A stretch of 64,000 bases of DNA from Deinococcus aetherius (GCF_025997855.1 NZ_AP026560.1:2937501-3001500); one strand, 5' to 3'. Shown: positions 39,302 to 53,338, numbered from the stretch's first letter. Notes: generated by a model from the letters alone, not told the origin. A program made the numbers and translations.

Positions 39302-39727
39302 CTAGCCCCCGCTCACCTGCCGGGACCAGTCGGCGAGGTTGTAGTAGTTCGTCACCCGGCCGATGCGGCCCCCCCGCACCTCGAAGAAGGCACCCACCGG
39401 GAGGACGTAGGTCTGGCCGCGCGCCTCGGGCAACCCTGCGTCGGTCTCCAGGTATTCGCCGTGGATCACGAACTCGGCGGCGCCGCGCCCTCCGTCCGGG
39501 GTCACCATGACCACCAGGTCCTCCGCTCGCTCGCGGTAGTGGGCGTCCATCCTGCCCAGGAAGGCGCGAAAGGCTTCCACCCCGGTCTGCGTCTCGCCCT
39601 CGTTGATGTCGTGGCGCACGTCCCCCGTCAGCAGGGCGAGCATTTCCTCCGCGTCCCCCGCGTTGAAGGCCGCGTAGTAACGCCGGATCAGGTCGAGGGT
39701 GGCCGTCTGGGATTCGGGTGCCGTCAT
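39302..39727 (-). CDS. SnoaL/NTF2-like ketosteroid isomerase-related protein
   Basis: A 141-residue single-domain protein of the NTF2/SnoaL fold. It shows 'LIRRYYAAFNAGDAEEMLAL', 'GDVRHDINEGETQTGVEAFR' and 'FFEVRGGRIGRVTNYYNLAD', the usual pattern of this family of small hydrolase/isomerase or scaffold proteins. Function unknown. The ATG at 39727 follows TACACT by 7 nt. First gene of a pair with the GNAT protein. Confidence 0.88.
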   Translation of the reverse strand: MTAPESQTATLDLIRRYYAAFNAGDAEEMLALLTGDVRHDINEGETQTGVEAFRAFLGRMDAHYRERAEDLVVMVTPDGGRGAAEFVIHGEYLETDAGLPEARGQTYVLPVGAFFEVRGGRIGRVTNYYNLADWSRQVSGG

Positions 39728-39734
39728 GAGGGGA

Positions 39735-39740
39735 AGTGTA
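39735..39740 (-). promoter_or_regulatory. -10 box of the SnoaL-like gene
   Basis: TACACT on the minus strand, 7 nt before the ATG at 39727. A second copy of the 7-mer TTACACT lies one helical turn or so further upstream, so the promoter may have two overlapping -10 elements. Confidence 0.45.
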
Positions 39741-39967
39741 AGGGGGGAGTGTAAGCAAGTTGGCGCGCGGGCTGGCCGACGTGACCGGACGGTGAAGCGC
39801 ACAACGATCTTCCAAAAAAGGGCATGATGGGGGGGCAGGATTTCCTTACCCTGCCAACGTGCGTCCCCTGCGGCCCCGGCGGCGGCCGCTTCTGCTACTT
39901 TGAACACACTTGAACCCACGCGTCTTCCGCCCCCCGGCGGGGCGCTGCGAAATGGAGGAGTCCCCGC

Positions 39968-41272
<1,305 letters not shown>

Positions 41273-41336
41273 GCCTGACCGGACAAGCGGGGCGGGGCGG
41301 CGCGAACGTCCTCCCCGCTCCGGTGGAGTCGCCGGG

Positions 41337-41591
41337 TTACATCTCCTTGTCGTCGCCGCCGGTGCCGAAGGTAGTGCCGGTGGAGGCGAGGCCGTCCGCC
41401 TGACCGGGGGTACCGGGCACGCCGCCGGGGGCCTGGTCACTCATGCGGGTGGCCTCGCCCGTCGTGACCGGTGTCTCGGTCATCCCGCTCCCGGAGTCGT
41501 CGGCGTACCCGGCGCGGTCGCTCATCTCGTTGCCCGCGTCAGCGGGCAGGCCACCCTGGGAATCGCGGTCGTGGGAATCGTCCTGGGTCAT
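41337..41591 (-). CDS. Small disordered acidic protein
   Basis: An 84-residue protein rich in Asp, Gly, Ser and Thr with no hydrophobic core: '[20 protein letters not shown]', '[18 protein letters not shown]', '[12 protein letters not shown]'. A very strong ribosome-binding site (GGAGGAG, 6 nt before the ATG) supports translation. It lies 23 nt downstream of a similar gene and the two are probably one transcript. Low-complexity hydrophilic proteins of this type are often stress- or desiccation-linked; no direct evidence here. Confidence 0.7.
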   Translation of the reverse strand: MTQDDSHDRDSQGGLPADAGNEMSDRAGYADDSGSGMTETPVTTGEATRMSDQAPGGVPGTPGQADGLASTGTTFGTGGDDKEM

Positions 41592-41614
41592 GGAATTCTC
41601 CTCCCCGGGCGGGC

Positions 41615-41821
41615 TCAGCGGTCGTCGTCGCCCTTCAGGCCGCCGCCCAGCGAGCCCATCGGCGTGTCGGCGTTGTCGCGGCTCGTCGCGCCTGTGTCGC
41701 CCACCCGGTCCACGGTGCCGTCCGTGCCGGAGGGGTCGGTGCCCAGGCCGATCTCGGCGCTGCCCGTGTGGTCGGCGCCGTTCTGGCTCCTGGAGTCGAG
41801 GTCGTTCGGGTCGGTCGTCAT
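41615..41821 (-). CDS. Small disordered acidic protein
   Basis: A 68-residue hydrophilic protein: 'MTTDPNDLDSRSQNGADHTG', 'GLGTDPSGTDGTVDRVGDTG', 'MGSLGGGLKGDDDR'. GGAGG lies 5 nt before the ATG. It is similar in length, composition and MTxD start to the gene just downstream, so the two may be tandem paralogues. No family recognised. Confidence 0.7.
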   Translation of the reverse strand: MTTDPNDLDSRSQNGADHTGSAEIGLGTDPSGTDGTVDRVGDTGATSRDNADTPMGSLGGGLKGDDDR

Positions 41822-41995
41822 GGAAGCCTCCGCCTGGGGGTGAACGCCGGGACACGGACCTTCCGTGCCGCCCGGATGTTCTGGGGTGGAGGACCATTCA
41901 AACGCGCGGGGGCCCCCGGTCACAAGGACGGGGGCTTTTAGCGTTCACGCGCCGCACCCCTCATGGACGGGGGCGGGCACGCCTCACAGCGGTGG

Positions 41996-42032
41996 CCGGA
42001 CAAGTTGAGGGTCTTCCTCTCCACTTGTCCGG
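41996..42032. repeat. Inverted repeat / hairpin
   Basis: CCGGACAAGT (41996-42005) pairs perfectly with ACTTGTCCGG (42023-42032). Inside, GAGG pairs with CCTC. It lies in the gap after the 42122-42826 gene (minus strand) and could be its terminator, though no T-run follows. The 9-mer CCGGACAAG recurs at about 41278, outside any stem. Confidence 0.55.
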
Positions 42033-42121
42033 CCCGAGCGGAGCGAGCAACCGTGATGAGAGCGGTCGCAGTGGAGTTGAAGGGACGCAGTTTGTCCCAA
42101 GGGCGTAACGGAGTACCGCGA

Positions 42122-42826
42122 TCAGGCCGCCGGGCGGGAACGCAGCAGGTACCGGACCAGGCTCGCCAGGCTGGGGTCGCGGAGCACGCACACGATCAAG
42201 AGCTCCCCGTGCTCGACGATGAGCAGGGTGCGGTGCTCGAACTCCAGTTGCGCGGAGAAGAGCGGCCCCCCCTGCGGCAACTCTCCCAGGGCCCGGGCCG
42301 CGTCGAGCAGCGCGCACAGGGGTGGGAGCAGCGGGGCCGGGAGCGCCTCGCCCTCCGCCCCGAGGGGCTGGCGGCCCGCCGTGAGCAGGGTGACCCCCAG
42401 GACCCCGGGCTTGCCCAGCAGGTCGCGCATCAGACGCCGGTTGCCGGGAGAGGGCGGCGGGGGCGCGGCGGGCCCGGGCAGGAGGAAGGCGAGGGCCGGG
42501 CGCAGCGTCTCGGGAGTCAGGACCGGGCCGAGGGAGGCCACCCCCGCCGGGACCTCCGCGCCGAACGCGAGGAGCCGCGTGCCCGCCGGGAGGAGCAGGT
42601 CCCCCGGCCCCCCGAACCCCGCGAGCGGCAGTTCCAGCAAGACGGCCGCTGCCGGTCGGGCGCGCAGGGCGGCGCGCAGGCCCGCCAGGCTGACCGCGCG
42701 GCGGGCGCGCAGGCCCAGGCTCTCGACGAGGCGCTCGGCCCCCTTGCCCCTCCCCACGCTCGCGCTGACGACGAGCACGTCGGCGGGGGGCGGCGTGGCG
42801 TTTCCTTCCAGCAGCCCGCCGGTCAT
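42122..42826 (-). CDS. Hypothetical protein with roadblock/LC7-like C-terminal domain
   Basis: A 234-residue protein. Residues ~15-110 look like a response-regulator-like alpha/beta domain without phosphoacceptor landmarks ('VLVVSASVGRGKGAERLVES', 'AAAVLLELPLAGFGG'). Residues ~125-225 resemble a roadblock/LC7 domain ('LLGKPGVLGVTLLTAG', 'FEHRTLLIVEHGELLIVCVL'), which in bacteria often partners small Ras-like GTPases (MglB type). The ATG at 42826 follows AAGGAGG; an upstream ATG at 42886 lacks such a site. Both domain calls are from pattern only. Confidence 0.7.
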   Translation of the reverse strand: MTGGLLEGNATPPPADVLVVSASVGRGKGAERLVESLGLRARRAVSLAGLRAALRARPAAAVLLELPLAGFGGPGDLLLPAGTRLLAFGAEVPAGVASLGPVLTPETLRPALAFLLPGPAAPPPPSPGNRRLMRDLLGKPGVLGVTLLTAGRQPLGAEGEALPAPLLPPLCALLDAARALGELPQGGPLFSAQLEFEHRTLLIVEHGELLIVCVLRDPSLASLVRYLLRSRPAA

Positions 42827-43122
42827 GGTCCGTCCTCCTTTCCGCCTTGGCTCCGCCCCGCCCGGTGTCCTGCCTGCCTCAGTCATCTGCCCTTCCTTCG
42901 GGGCCCGGGCTTCCCCCAGGCCGACGTTGCCCCCACTAGAACGCCGGCGGGCTCACGGCTTCCTTACAAGTGCCTTCCTGACGGGCGTTCTTCAGGAGCC
43001 GAGCCACCTCGGAGATAGATATGCACGGGCGCGGAATTTGGATCACCGGGGTGGGCTGGCCCAGGAACCGGACCAGACCTGTGCCCTGCGTGGGAACAAC
43101 GCGGGGGGTGCGGGCGCCGCCA

Positions 43123-43148
43123 TTGAGTCCCGGGGCGGGGGGTATGCT
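43123..43148 (+). promoter_or_regulatory. Putative sucA promoter
   Basis: TATGCT (43143-43148) lies 10 nt before the sucA ATG, in the same GGGGGG-TAT...CGTTATG context found before sucB (46108-46132). TTGAGT at 43123 is a possible -35, but the spacer is only 14 nt. The rest of the 332-bp gap (42827-43158) shows a CCGAG/CTCGG hairpin near 43002 and nothing else recognised. Confidence 0.4.
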
Positions 43149-43158
43149 GGGGGGCGTT

Positions 43159-46002
<2,844 letters not shown>

Positions 46003-46015
46003 CGGCGGGGAGCAA

Positions 46016-46054
46016 GGGGGCGGGGGCGGTCACGGGACCACCCCCGCCCTTTTC
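46016..46054 (+). terminator. Terminator after sucA
   Basis: GGGCGGGGGCGGT pairs with ACCACCCCCGCCC (one mismatch) around a short loop and is followed by TTTT. It separates sucA from sucB. Confidence 0.7.
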
Positions 46055-46113
46055 GTGCGTTCCGCGCCCCTCTCCCGGGGAGCGTCCCCGCGCCAGTCAC
46101 GCTCCCCGGGGGG

Positions 46114-46119
46114 TATAAA
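46114..46119 (+). promoter_or_regulatory. -10 box of sucB
   Basis: TATAAA, 10 nt before the sucB ATG. The context GGGGGG-TAT-N9-CGTTATG is identical in layout to that before sucA. Confidence 0.45.
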
Positions 46120-46129
46120 GGGTCTCGTT

Positions 46130-47431
<1,302 letters not shown>

Positions 47432-47437
47432 GGGCGG

Positions 47438-47463
47438 TCGGCGTTCAGCCACCAGCGGTCAGC
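47438..47463 (+). repeat. Heptad TCAGC array (half element)
   Basis: Four TCAGC-like words (TCGGC, TCAGC, CCAGC, TCAGC) begin at 47438, 47445, 47452 and 47459, exactly 7 nt apart. It starts 7 nt after the sucB stop and lacks the opposite arm seen at 56145-56226. Confidence 0.55.
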
Positions 47464-47492
47464 CCTTCGGGGTTGGCCGCCGGTTTTGTTTG

Positions 47493-47498
47493 TAGGGT
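47493..47498 (+). promoter_or_regulatory. -10 box of the Zn-protease-like gene
   Basis: TAGGGT, 6 nt before the GTG at 47505; used to choose that start. Confidence 0.45.
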
Positions 47499-47504
47499 GT
47501 GGGC

Positions 47505-48143
47505 GTGGCGAACGTGCTGCACCTGATGAACGCGGGCGGGCTGCTCTCCTCCGCCCTGGCTGCCGAGGTGCGGGAGGTGGCGGAGGCGGCGCTGGTGCGG
47601 CACGCGGGGCGGCTGGGGCTGGACGAGGTGGACGTGGCGTTGTATGTGACGCCTTGGACGCTGCCGGAGACGGGGGTGGGTGGGTACGCGCCGCTGCCGC
47701 ATTGGGTACAGGTCACCCTCACTCCCGGGAATCCCAATTTCACGGAGTGTTGGCGCACCGAAATTCCCGCTACGCTCGCTCACGAACTCCACCACGCGCG
47801 GCGATGGCGGGGGCCGGGGTACGGGAGGACGCTGCTGGAGGCGCTCGTCAGCGAGGGATTGGCCCAGCACTTCGAGGTGGAGGAGCGGGGCGAGCCTCCA
47901 CCCTACGCGCGCCCTCTCACGGACCTCGGCGCTCTGTGGAGCCGGGCGCGGGCGGAACTGGACACCCCCACCTACGATCACAACGCCTGGTTCTTCGGCT
48001 CGGAGGCGGCGGGCCTACCGCGCTGGGCCGGGTACGCCCTCGGCTACGAACTCGTGCGCCGCTTCCTCGCCCGGCAAGGCCGCGATGCGGTGAGCCACGT
48101 GGACACTTCCGCTGAGGAGTTCCGAGGTGCTCGGGAAAGCTAA
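47505..48143 (+). CDS. DUF2268-type putative Zn-dependent protease
   Basis: A 212-residue protein. The metal site 'LAHELHHARRWRG' gives a zincin His-Glu-x-x-His motif, and 'ALVSEGLAQHFEVEE' supplies the downstream Glu/His typical of DUF2268-like peptidases. Upstream 'VALYVTPWTLPETGVGGYAP' is the family's beta-sheet lead-in. There is no signal peptide, so it is cytoplasmic. The GTG at 47505 fits a TAGGGT box at 6 nt; GTG at 47499 overlaps that box. Confidence 0.78.
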   Translation: MANVLHLMNAGGLLSSALAAEVREVAEAALVRHAGRLGLDEVDVALYVTPWTLPETGVGGYAPLPHWVQVTLTPGNPNFTECWRTEIPATLAHELHHARRWRGPGYGRTLLEALVSEGLAQHFEVEERGEPPPYARPLTDLGALWSRARAELDTPTYDHNAWFFGSEAAGLPRWAGYALGYELVRRFLARQGRDAVSHVDTSAEEFRGARES

Positions 48144-48181
48144 AACGGCGTGCCTCCCTCGACAAACCACGCGCCACAAGC

Positions 48182-48754
48182 TCAAATCTTCTGCAACGGC
48201 CGCTCCGCCAGCCAGTCCGGCACCTCTTCGGGCAGGTAGGTGTCGAAGGTCAGGCGGGCGAGGCTGACAAGCGGGTAGCCCTCCAGCGGCCCCTCCTCCT
48301 TGCGGCGGTCCACGATGCAGGCGATGGTGACGCATGTTCCGCCCGCCGCCTCCGCCGCGCGCACAGCCCTCAGTACGCTGCCGCCGGTCGTGAGCACGTC
48401 CTCCACGGCGACGAAGAGCTCACCAGGGGCGAGGGTGAAGGCTTCCCTGATCTTCATGCCGCCCTGTCCGTCCTTCTCGGCGAAGATGGCGCGGGTGCCC
48501 CCCTGCCGGTTCAAGTGGCGGGCGACCTCGTAGGCCAGGACCACGCCGCCCATCGCGGGGCCGACGGTGACCGTGGCGTGTACCCCTGCCTCGCGCAGCT
48601 TCTCGGCGAGGCCCTGGCCTATACGCTCCGTCAGGTGGGGGTACTGGAGCAGTGTGGTCGATTGCAGGAACTTCGGGGAGTGGCGGCCCGAGGCGAGCAG
48701 GAAGTGCCCCTCGTGGTACGCGCCCGCCTCGCGGTAGAGCGCCAGAACGTCCAT
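48182..48754 (-). CDS. pyrE: Orotate phosphoribosyltransferase
   Basis: A 190-residue enzyme that joins orotate and PRPP to give OMP in pyrimidine synthesis. The PRPP-binding loop is 'LFVAVEDVLTTGGSVLRAVR', and the N-terminal domain has 'GAYHEGHFLLASGRHSPKFL' and 'VGPAMGGVVLAYEVARHLN'. Length matches the shorter PyrE class. The ATG at 48754 follows GATACT by exactly 6 nt, so no leader attenuator of the pyr type is possible. Converges on the protease-like gene. Confidence 0.93.
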   Translation of the reverse strand: MDVLALYREAGAYHEGHFLLASGRHSPKFLQSTTLLQYPHLTERIGQGLAEKLREAGVHATVTVGPAMGGVVLAYEVARHLNRQGGTRAIFAEKDGQGGMKIREAFTLAPGELFVAVEDVLTTGGSVLRAVRAAEAAGGTCVTIACIVDRRKEEGPLEGYPLVSLARLTFDTYLPEEVPDWLAERPLQKI

Positions 48755-48760
48755 GCCTGG

Positions 48761-48766
48761 AGTATC
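48761..48766 (-). promoter_or_regulatory. -10 box of pyrE
   Basis: GATACT on the minus strand, 6 nt before the ATG at 48754; leaderless-type spacing. Confidence 0.5.
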
Positions 48767-48830
48767 GCACCGCTGCCCGAGCGCGGGACCTCACACGGCG
48801 CCCCGGCGCGTTCCTTCCCTATCATGGCGC

Positions 48831-48944
48831 ATGGAGTTCCCTGACCATGCGCCCCCCTTTCCCCACGCCCTCACCCTGCGCTCGCGCCGCCTCCACGCGC
48901 TCACCCGCCGGGTGCTGTCACGCACGCTGGACCTTGAGCTGTAG
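48831..48944 (+). CDS. Possible 37-residue small protein
   Basis: A short ORF, 'MEFPDHAPPFPHALTLRSRR' followed by 'LHALTRRVLSRTLDLEL', ending 24 nt before the RNase H-like gene. TATCAT lies 5 nt before the ATG. The basic, helix-forming C-terminus looks plausible for a peptide, but nothing proves translation. It may simply be the leader of the downstream gene. Confidence 0.3.
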   Translation: MEFPDHAPPFPHALTLRSRRLHALTRRVLSRTLDLEL

Positions 48945-48968
48945 GCGTGCCCGCCCCGGAGGCGCGGC

Positions 48969-49709
48969 GTGAATCAGGCCTATGTGGACGCGAGCTGGCA
49001 CGAACTCCAGGACGGGCAAGGGGTGGGCGGCTGGGGTCTGGTGCTGCTCCTGCCCGAAACCCTGCCCGCCCGCTACCAGGGGCAACTGAACGCGCCCGAC
49101 AACAACGCCGCCGAGTTGCGCGCCGTGCTGGAAGCCGTCCGTCACGCCCCGGCGAACGAGTCGCTGGCCGTGTACACCGACAACGAGGCGGTCATCGCGT
49201 CAGTGGGGCGAGGAAGGGGACCGCACTCGCTCACCGAACACGCCCGCGAGGTTCAGGACGAGGCGCAGGCGCGGGGCGTCCGGCTGCGGCTGAGCTACAC
49301 GCCCCGCACCCGGCGTCACATGCTCGCCGCCCACGACCTCGCCAACGACGCCCGGCGGGGCCTGACCACCCCCGCCCTCGCCGGGCCGCACGCGGACGTG
49401 CTGATCGAGCAGCGGCCCAGCAGCCCCGAGGCGCGCGTGAGCCTGCGCCGCCACGGGGAGCGGGTGACCGCCCACGTCCACCTCGACCTCCTCTCCGCCG
49501 TGCCGCCGAGCGCCCAGGCCCTGCTCGCGGCCATCACCCTCGCCCGCCCCGGCGAGGTGCTGTTCGTCCGGCGGGCGAGCAAGGTGGCCCAGGCGCTGTG
49601 GCAGCGGCCCGAGCGCGCCCTGCTGCCCGACGCCCTCGCCCGGCTTCAGGAGGCGCGGCAGACGGCGGACGGGCTGGGGGTGCAGGTGCAGTTCCAGAAG
49701 ACGGGGTGA
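48969..49709 (+). CDS. Ribonuclease HI-like protein with C-terminal extension
   Basis: A 246-residue protein. Residues 1-125 follow the RNase HI fold with the acidic residues in place: Asp in 'AYVDASWHE', Glu in 'NNAAELRAVLEAV', Asp in 'AVYTDNEAVIAS', and a late Asp in 'AAHDLANDARRG'. It would cut RNA in RNA:DNA hybrids. Residues ~130-246 ('VLIEQRPSSPEARVSLRRHG', 'ALLPDALARLQEARQTADG') are an extra domain not found in classical RNase HI. The GTG at 48969 has CGGAGG 7 nt upstream. Confidence 0.78.
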   Translation: MNQAYVDASWHELQDGQGVGGWGLVLLLPETLPARYQGQLNAPDNNAAELRAVLEAVRHAPANESLAVYTDNEAVIASVGRGRGPHSLTEHAREVQDEAQARGVRLRLSYTPRTRRHMLAAHDLANDARRGLTTPALAGPHADVLIEQRPSSPEARVSLRRHGERVTAHVHLDLLSAVPPSAQALLAAITLARPGEVLFVRRASKVAQALWQRPERALLPDALARLQEARQTADGLGVQVQFQKTG

Positions 49710-49725
49710 GAACCCGTCCACCTCC

Positions 49726-49731
49726 TATACT
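49726..49731 (+). promoter_or_regulatory. -10 box of the nucleotidyltransferase gene
   Basis: TATACT, 6 nt before GTG at 49738; predicts a leaderless mRNA beginning at GTGATG. Confidence 0.55.
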
Positions 49732-49737
49732 CGGCCG

Positions 49738-50583
49738 GTGATGCCCTCCACCGCCGAGGACCCGTCCGCCCGCCGTGAGCGGTACGTGGCGGAGTTGGGC
49801 GTGACGCTGGCCGCCGACCCCCGGGTTCGGGCGGCCTGGCTAGAGGGCAGCCTGGGGAGGGGGAACGCGGACCGGTTCTCGGACATCGACCTGCATGTGC
49901 TCCTGCACGAGCGGGACTTCGCGACCTTCGGGGCGGAGGCAGAGGACTGGCTGAACGGGGTGCGGCCCCTGGTCCTGTTCAACCGGCTGTTCGGCGGGCA
50001 CATGATCAACGCGCTCACCCACGACGCCCTGCGCCTCGACCTGTGGCCTCACCGGGGCGAGTCGGTGGGCCTCGACCCCGTGGCCGTCCGGGTGCTGCAC
50101 GAGACTCCGGGCAGTCTCCGGTGGGAGAGCGGGGGACCACCCCCCGACGGTGTCGCCCTGGCCCGGCGGGGGTTGGCCCAGGCTCGGGAATTCTGGCGGT
50201 GCCTGACCCTGCTGCCCGCCGTCATCGGCCGGGACGAGCGGCTGGTGGCCCTGAACGGCCTGCTGGTCGAGGTCGGTCTGGTGTGCGACCTGCTGATGCT
50301 GGGGGCCGGAACCGTGCGGGACCGGGGCGTCAAGAACCTGAACGCCTTCCTCTCCCCGGAAGACCGCCAGCACCTCGAAGCCCTCGTGACCCTGGGCGAC
50401 CTTTCCCCCCGAACGCTCATCCGGGCCCACCTGGCCCTGGCACGGCTCGTCCGGGCACACGGCCCCCACCTGGCGCGGCGGGCGGGAGAACCCTACCCGC
50501 AGGCCCTGGAGGACACCGCCCTGAACTACGTCCGTTCCGAACTCACGGCCCTGGGCTACCCCGTGTCCGCCCTGGAGGGTTAG
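49738..50583 (+). CDS. Nucleotidyltransferase-domain protein
   Basis: A 281-residue protein of the polymerase-beta/aminoglycoside-adenylyltransferase-like fold. The catalytic motif 'WLEGSLGRGNADRFSDIDLH' has Gly-Ser and the paired metal Asps, with a third Asp probably in 'HDALRLDLWPH'. The C-terminal half is helical ('LTLLPAVIGRDERLVALNGL'). The substrate is unknown; such proteins modify small molecules, tRNA or proteins. GTG at 49738 sits at leaderless distance from TATACT; ATG at 49741 is one codon later. Confidence 0.8.
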   Translation: MMPSTAEDPSARRERYVAELGVTLAADPRVRAAWLEGSLGRGNADRFSDIDLHVLLHERDFATFGAEAEDWLNGVRPLVLFNRLFGGHMINALTHDALRLDLWPHRGESVGLDPVAVRVLHETPGSLRWESGGPPPDGVALARRGLAQAREFWRCLTLLPAVIGRDERLVALNGLLVEVGLVCDLLMLGAGTVRDRGVKNLNAFLSPEDRQHLEALVTLGDLSPRTLIRAHLALARLVRAHGPHLARRAGEPYPQALEDTALNYVRSELTALGYPVSALEG

Positions 50584-50611
50584 GCCGCAAGGAGGACCCG
50601 CCCCGCCGGAC

Positions 50612-51298
50612 TCACACCTCCGTCGTCTCGCCGGGCTCCAGCACGTGCACGTCCACCCCGCGCGCCTGCCCCTCCCGCGCGAAGACCTGCGGGTCGCCGG
50701 TCAGCGGCGGGAAGGTGCCGTAGTGCATGGGCACGGCGACGCGGGGACGCAGCAGTTCCAGCGCGCGGGCGGCCTCCTCCGGGCCCATCGTGTAGTGGTC
50801 GCCAATGGGGAGAAGGGCGGCGTCCAGGCCCCGGTCGCCGATCAACCGCATGTCGGAGAAGAGGTTGGTGTCGCCCGCGTGGTAGACGCGCGTGCCGCCC
50901 ATCTCGATCACGAGGCCGGTGGGCATCCCGCCGTAGGTGCCGTCGGGGAAGGAGGAGGAGTGCCAGGCGGGGGTGAAGTAGACGCTCCCCCACTCGCCGC
51001 GCACGGTGCCGCCGATGTTCGCGCCGATGGCGTTCGTCGCGCCGTGCTGGCCCGCGTAGCCCCCGATCTCCGCCGTGCCGATGACGGGCACGCCCGCCCG
51101 GCCGAAGTCGAGCGCGTTGCCCCAGTGGTCCCCGTGCGCGTGGCTGATCAGGACGGCGCTGACGTTCCAGCCCAGCGCCTCCTCCACGGTGACGGGCGAC
51201 TTCGGGTTCCCCACGATGAAGGGGTCGATCAGGACGCGGTGCCCGCCGCTTTCGAGCAGGAAGGCGCTTTGTCCGAGGAACCGAATCTGGATGGGCAT
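50612..51298 (-). CDS. Metal-dependent hydrolase of the UPF0173 (MBL fold) family
   Basis: A 228-residue metallo-beta-lactamase-fold hydrolase. The HxHxDH metal motif is 'VLISHAHGDHWGNAL', with further ligands in 'PAWHSSSFPDG', 'YHAGDTNLFSDM' and 'VPMHYGTFPPLTGDP'. This pattern defines UPF0173. The substrate is not known. The ATG at 51298 follows TAGCGT by 6 nt. Divergent from the cdaA operon. Confidence 0.92.
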   Translation of the reverse strand: MPIQIRFLGQSAFLLESGGHRVLIDPFIVGNPKSPVTVEEALGWNVSAVLISHAHGDHWGNALDFGRAGVPVIGTAEIGGYAGQHGATNAIGANIGGTVRGEWGSVYFTPAWHSSSFPDGTYGGMPTGLVIEMGGTRVYHAGDTNLFSDMRLIGDRGLDAALLPIGDHYTMGPEEAARALELLRPRVAVPMHYGTFPPLTGDPQVFAREGQARGVDVHVLEPGETTEV

Positions 51299-51304
51299 AG
51301 CGCC

Positions 51305-51310
51305 ACGCTA
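51305..51310 (-). promoter_or_regulatory. -10 box of the UPF0173 gene
   Basis: TAGCGT on the minus strand, 6 nt before the ATG at 51298. Confidence 0.45.
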
Positions 51311-51432
51311 AGGGCTCGGCGCCGAGGGTGGACGTACCCAGGATTTCGAGTTCGCTGAGCTTCGCCGGGGGGAGGGCTTGACAGGGGCGCCGGGGACGGC
51401 CGCGCTTCGGGGGCAACTCACCCCGGGGCCCG

Positions 51433-51438
51433 TATAGT
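51433..51438 (+). promoter_or_regulatory. -10 box of the cdaA operon
   Basis: TATAGT. Six nt later comes a GTG (51445) that is not in the cdaA frame, so transcription would begin on a mini-ORF rather than on cdaA. A TTGACA at 51378 is too far away to be its -35. Confidence 0.5.
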
Positions 51439-51455
51439 GGACCCGTGCCGCACGC

Positions 51456-52324
<869 letters not shown>

Positions 52325-52328
<4 letters not shown>

Positions 52329-53338
52329 GGGGAGGCGGCGGTGAGGTGCGGCGCTGGCTCGATCCCCGCTACCTGTGGCGGCGGGCGATGCACAACCTGC
52401 CCGCCAAGGTGCTCGCGCTCCTGGTGGCCGTGACCCTCTGGGTGGTCGCGACGAGCGACCGCCGGGCGAACGTCGAGCAGGGCTTCGACGTGCCCGTGAC
52501 CGTTTCCGACACGACGGGTGGGCGCGGCGAGGGGACCCGCGCCGTGAGCGGCCTGACCCCCGCCACCGTCCGGGTGACGCTGAGCGGGCGGCGCGAGCGG
52601 CTCCAGGAACTCACGGGCGACGACGTGCGGGCGGTGGTGGACGTGACGGGCGTGCCCGAGGGCAGCTTTACCCTGCCCGTGACCGTGGAGTCCCCCAGTG
52701 GCACTTCTTTGCGCGAACAGCGGCCAAGACGGGTGCAGGGCTTCGTGGACACCCGGCTCGGCCGCACCCTGCCCGTGACGCTCAGCGTCGCCACCCCCCC
52801 CGAGACGAGCGTGCCGCGCTACAGCGTGACGCCCGACGAGGCGACGGTACGCGGGCCGGGCAGGGTCGTGCGTGAGGTGGCGCGCCTGGTGAGCACGCCC
52901 CTGAGCCTCGCCCCCGGCGACGAGCGCGAGGCGGCGCTGATCGCCCTCGACGCCGAGGGCCAGCCCGTCCCCGGCGTCACCACCTCCCCCGCCAGCGTGA
53001 CGGTGCGCCGCCTCGACACCGGGGAGTTGCCCGTCAAGGCCGTGCGGGTGGTGCTGAACGATCCGCCGCCCGGCCTGCGCGTCACCTCGGTCAGCGTGCA
53101 GCCCAGCAGCGTGCGCCTGATCGCCGCCCCCGAACTCCTCTCCCGTCTGCGCGAGGTCACGGGCGTCGTCACCTACCGTGAGGGCACCTACACCGCCCCC
53201 GTCACCCTGCGCGTCCCGGCGGGAGCCCAGGCGCTGGAGACGGTCAACGTGCGCCTGACCGTCGAGCGCCGCCCCACCACGACGCCGCCGGACGACGATT
53301 CCTCGCCTGGCCCACAGACGGGGACCTCGGGGCCCTGA
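52325..53338 (+). CDS. CdaR/YbbR-domain protein
   Basis: A 337-residue protein with one N-terminal anchor ('NLPAKVLALLVAVTLWVVAT') and repeated YbbR modules outside the membrane ('VSGLTPATVRVTLSGRRERL', 'YSVTPDEATVRGPGRVVREV', 'VTSVSVQPSSVRLIAAPELL'). YbbR/CdaR proteins bind CdaA and modulate its c-di-AMP output, and the pair is usually co-encoded, as here with a GTGA overlap. A Thr/Pro/Asp-rich tail ends the chain. Confidence 0.9.

Noticed and set aside
51378..51383. TTGACA as -35 of cdaA
   Set aside because: It lies about 50 nt before TATAGT, far outside a workable spacer, and no other -10 fits it convincingly.
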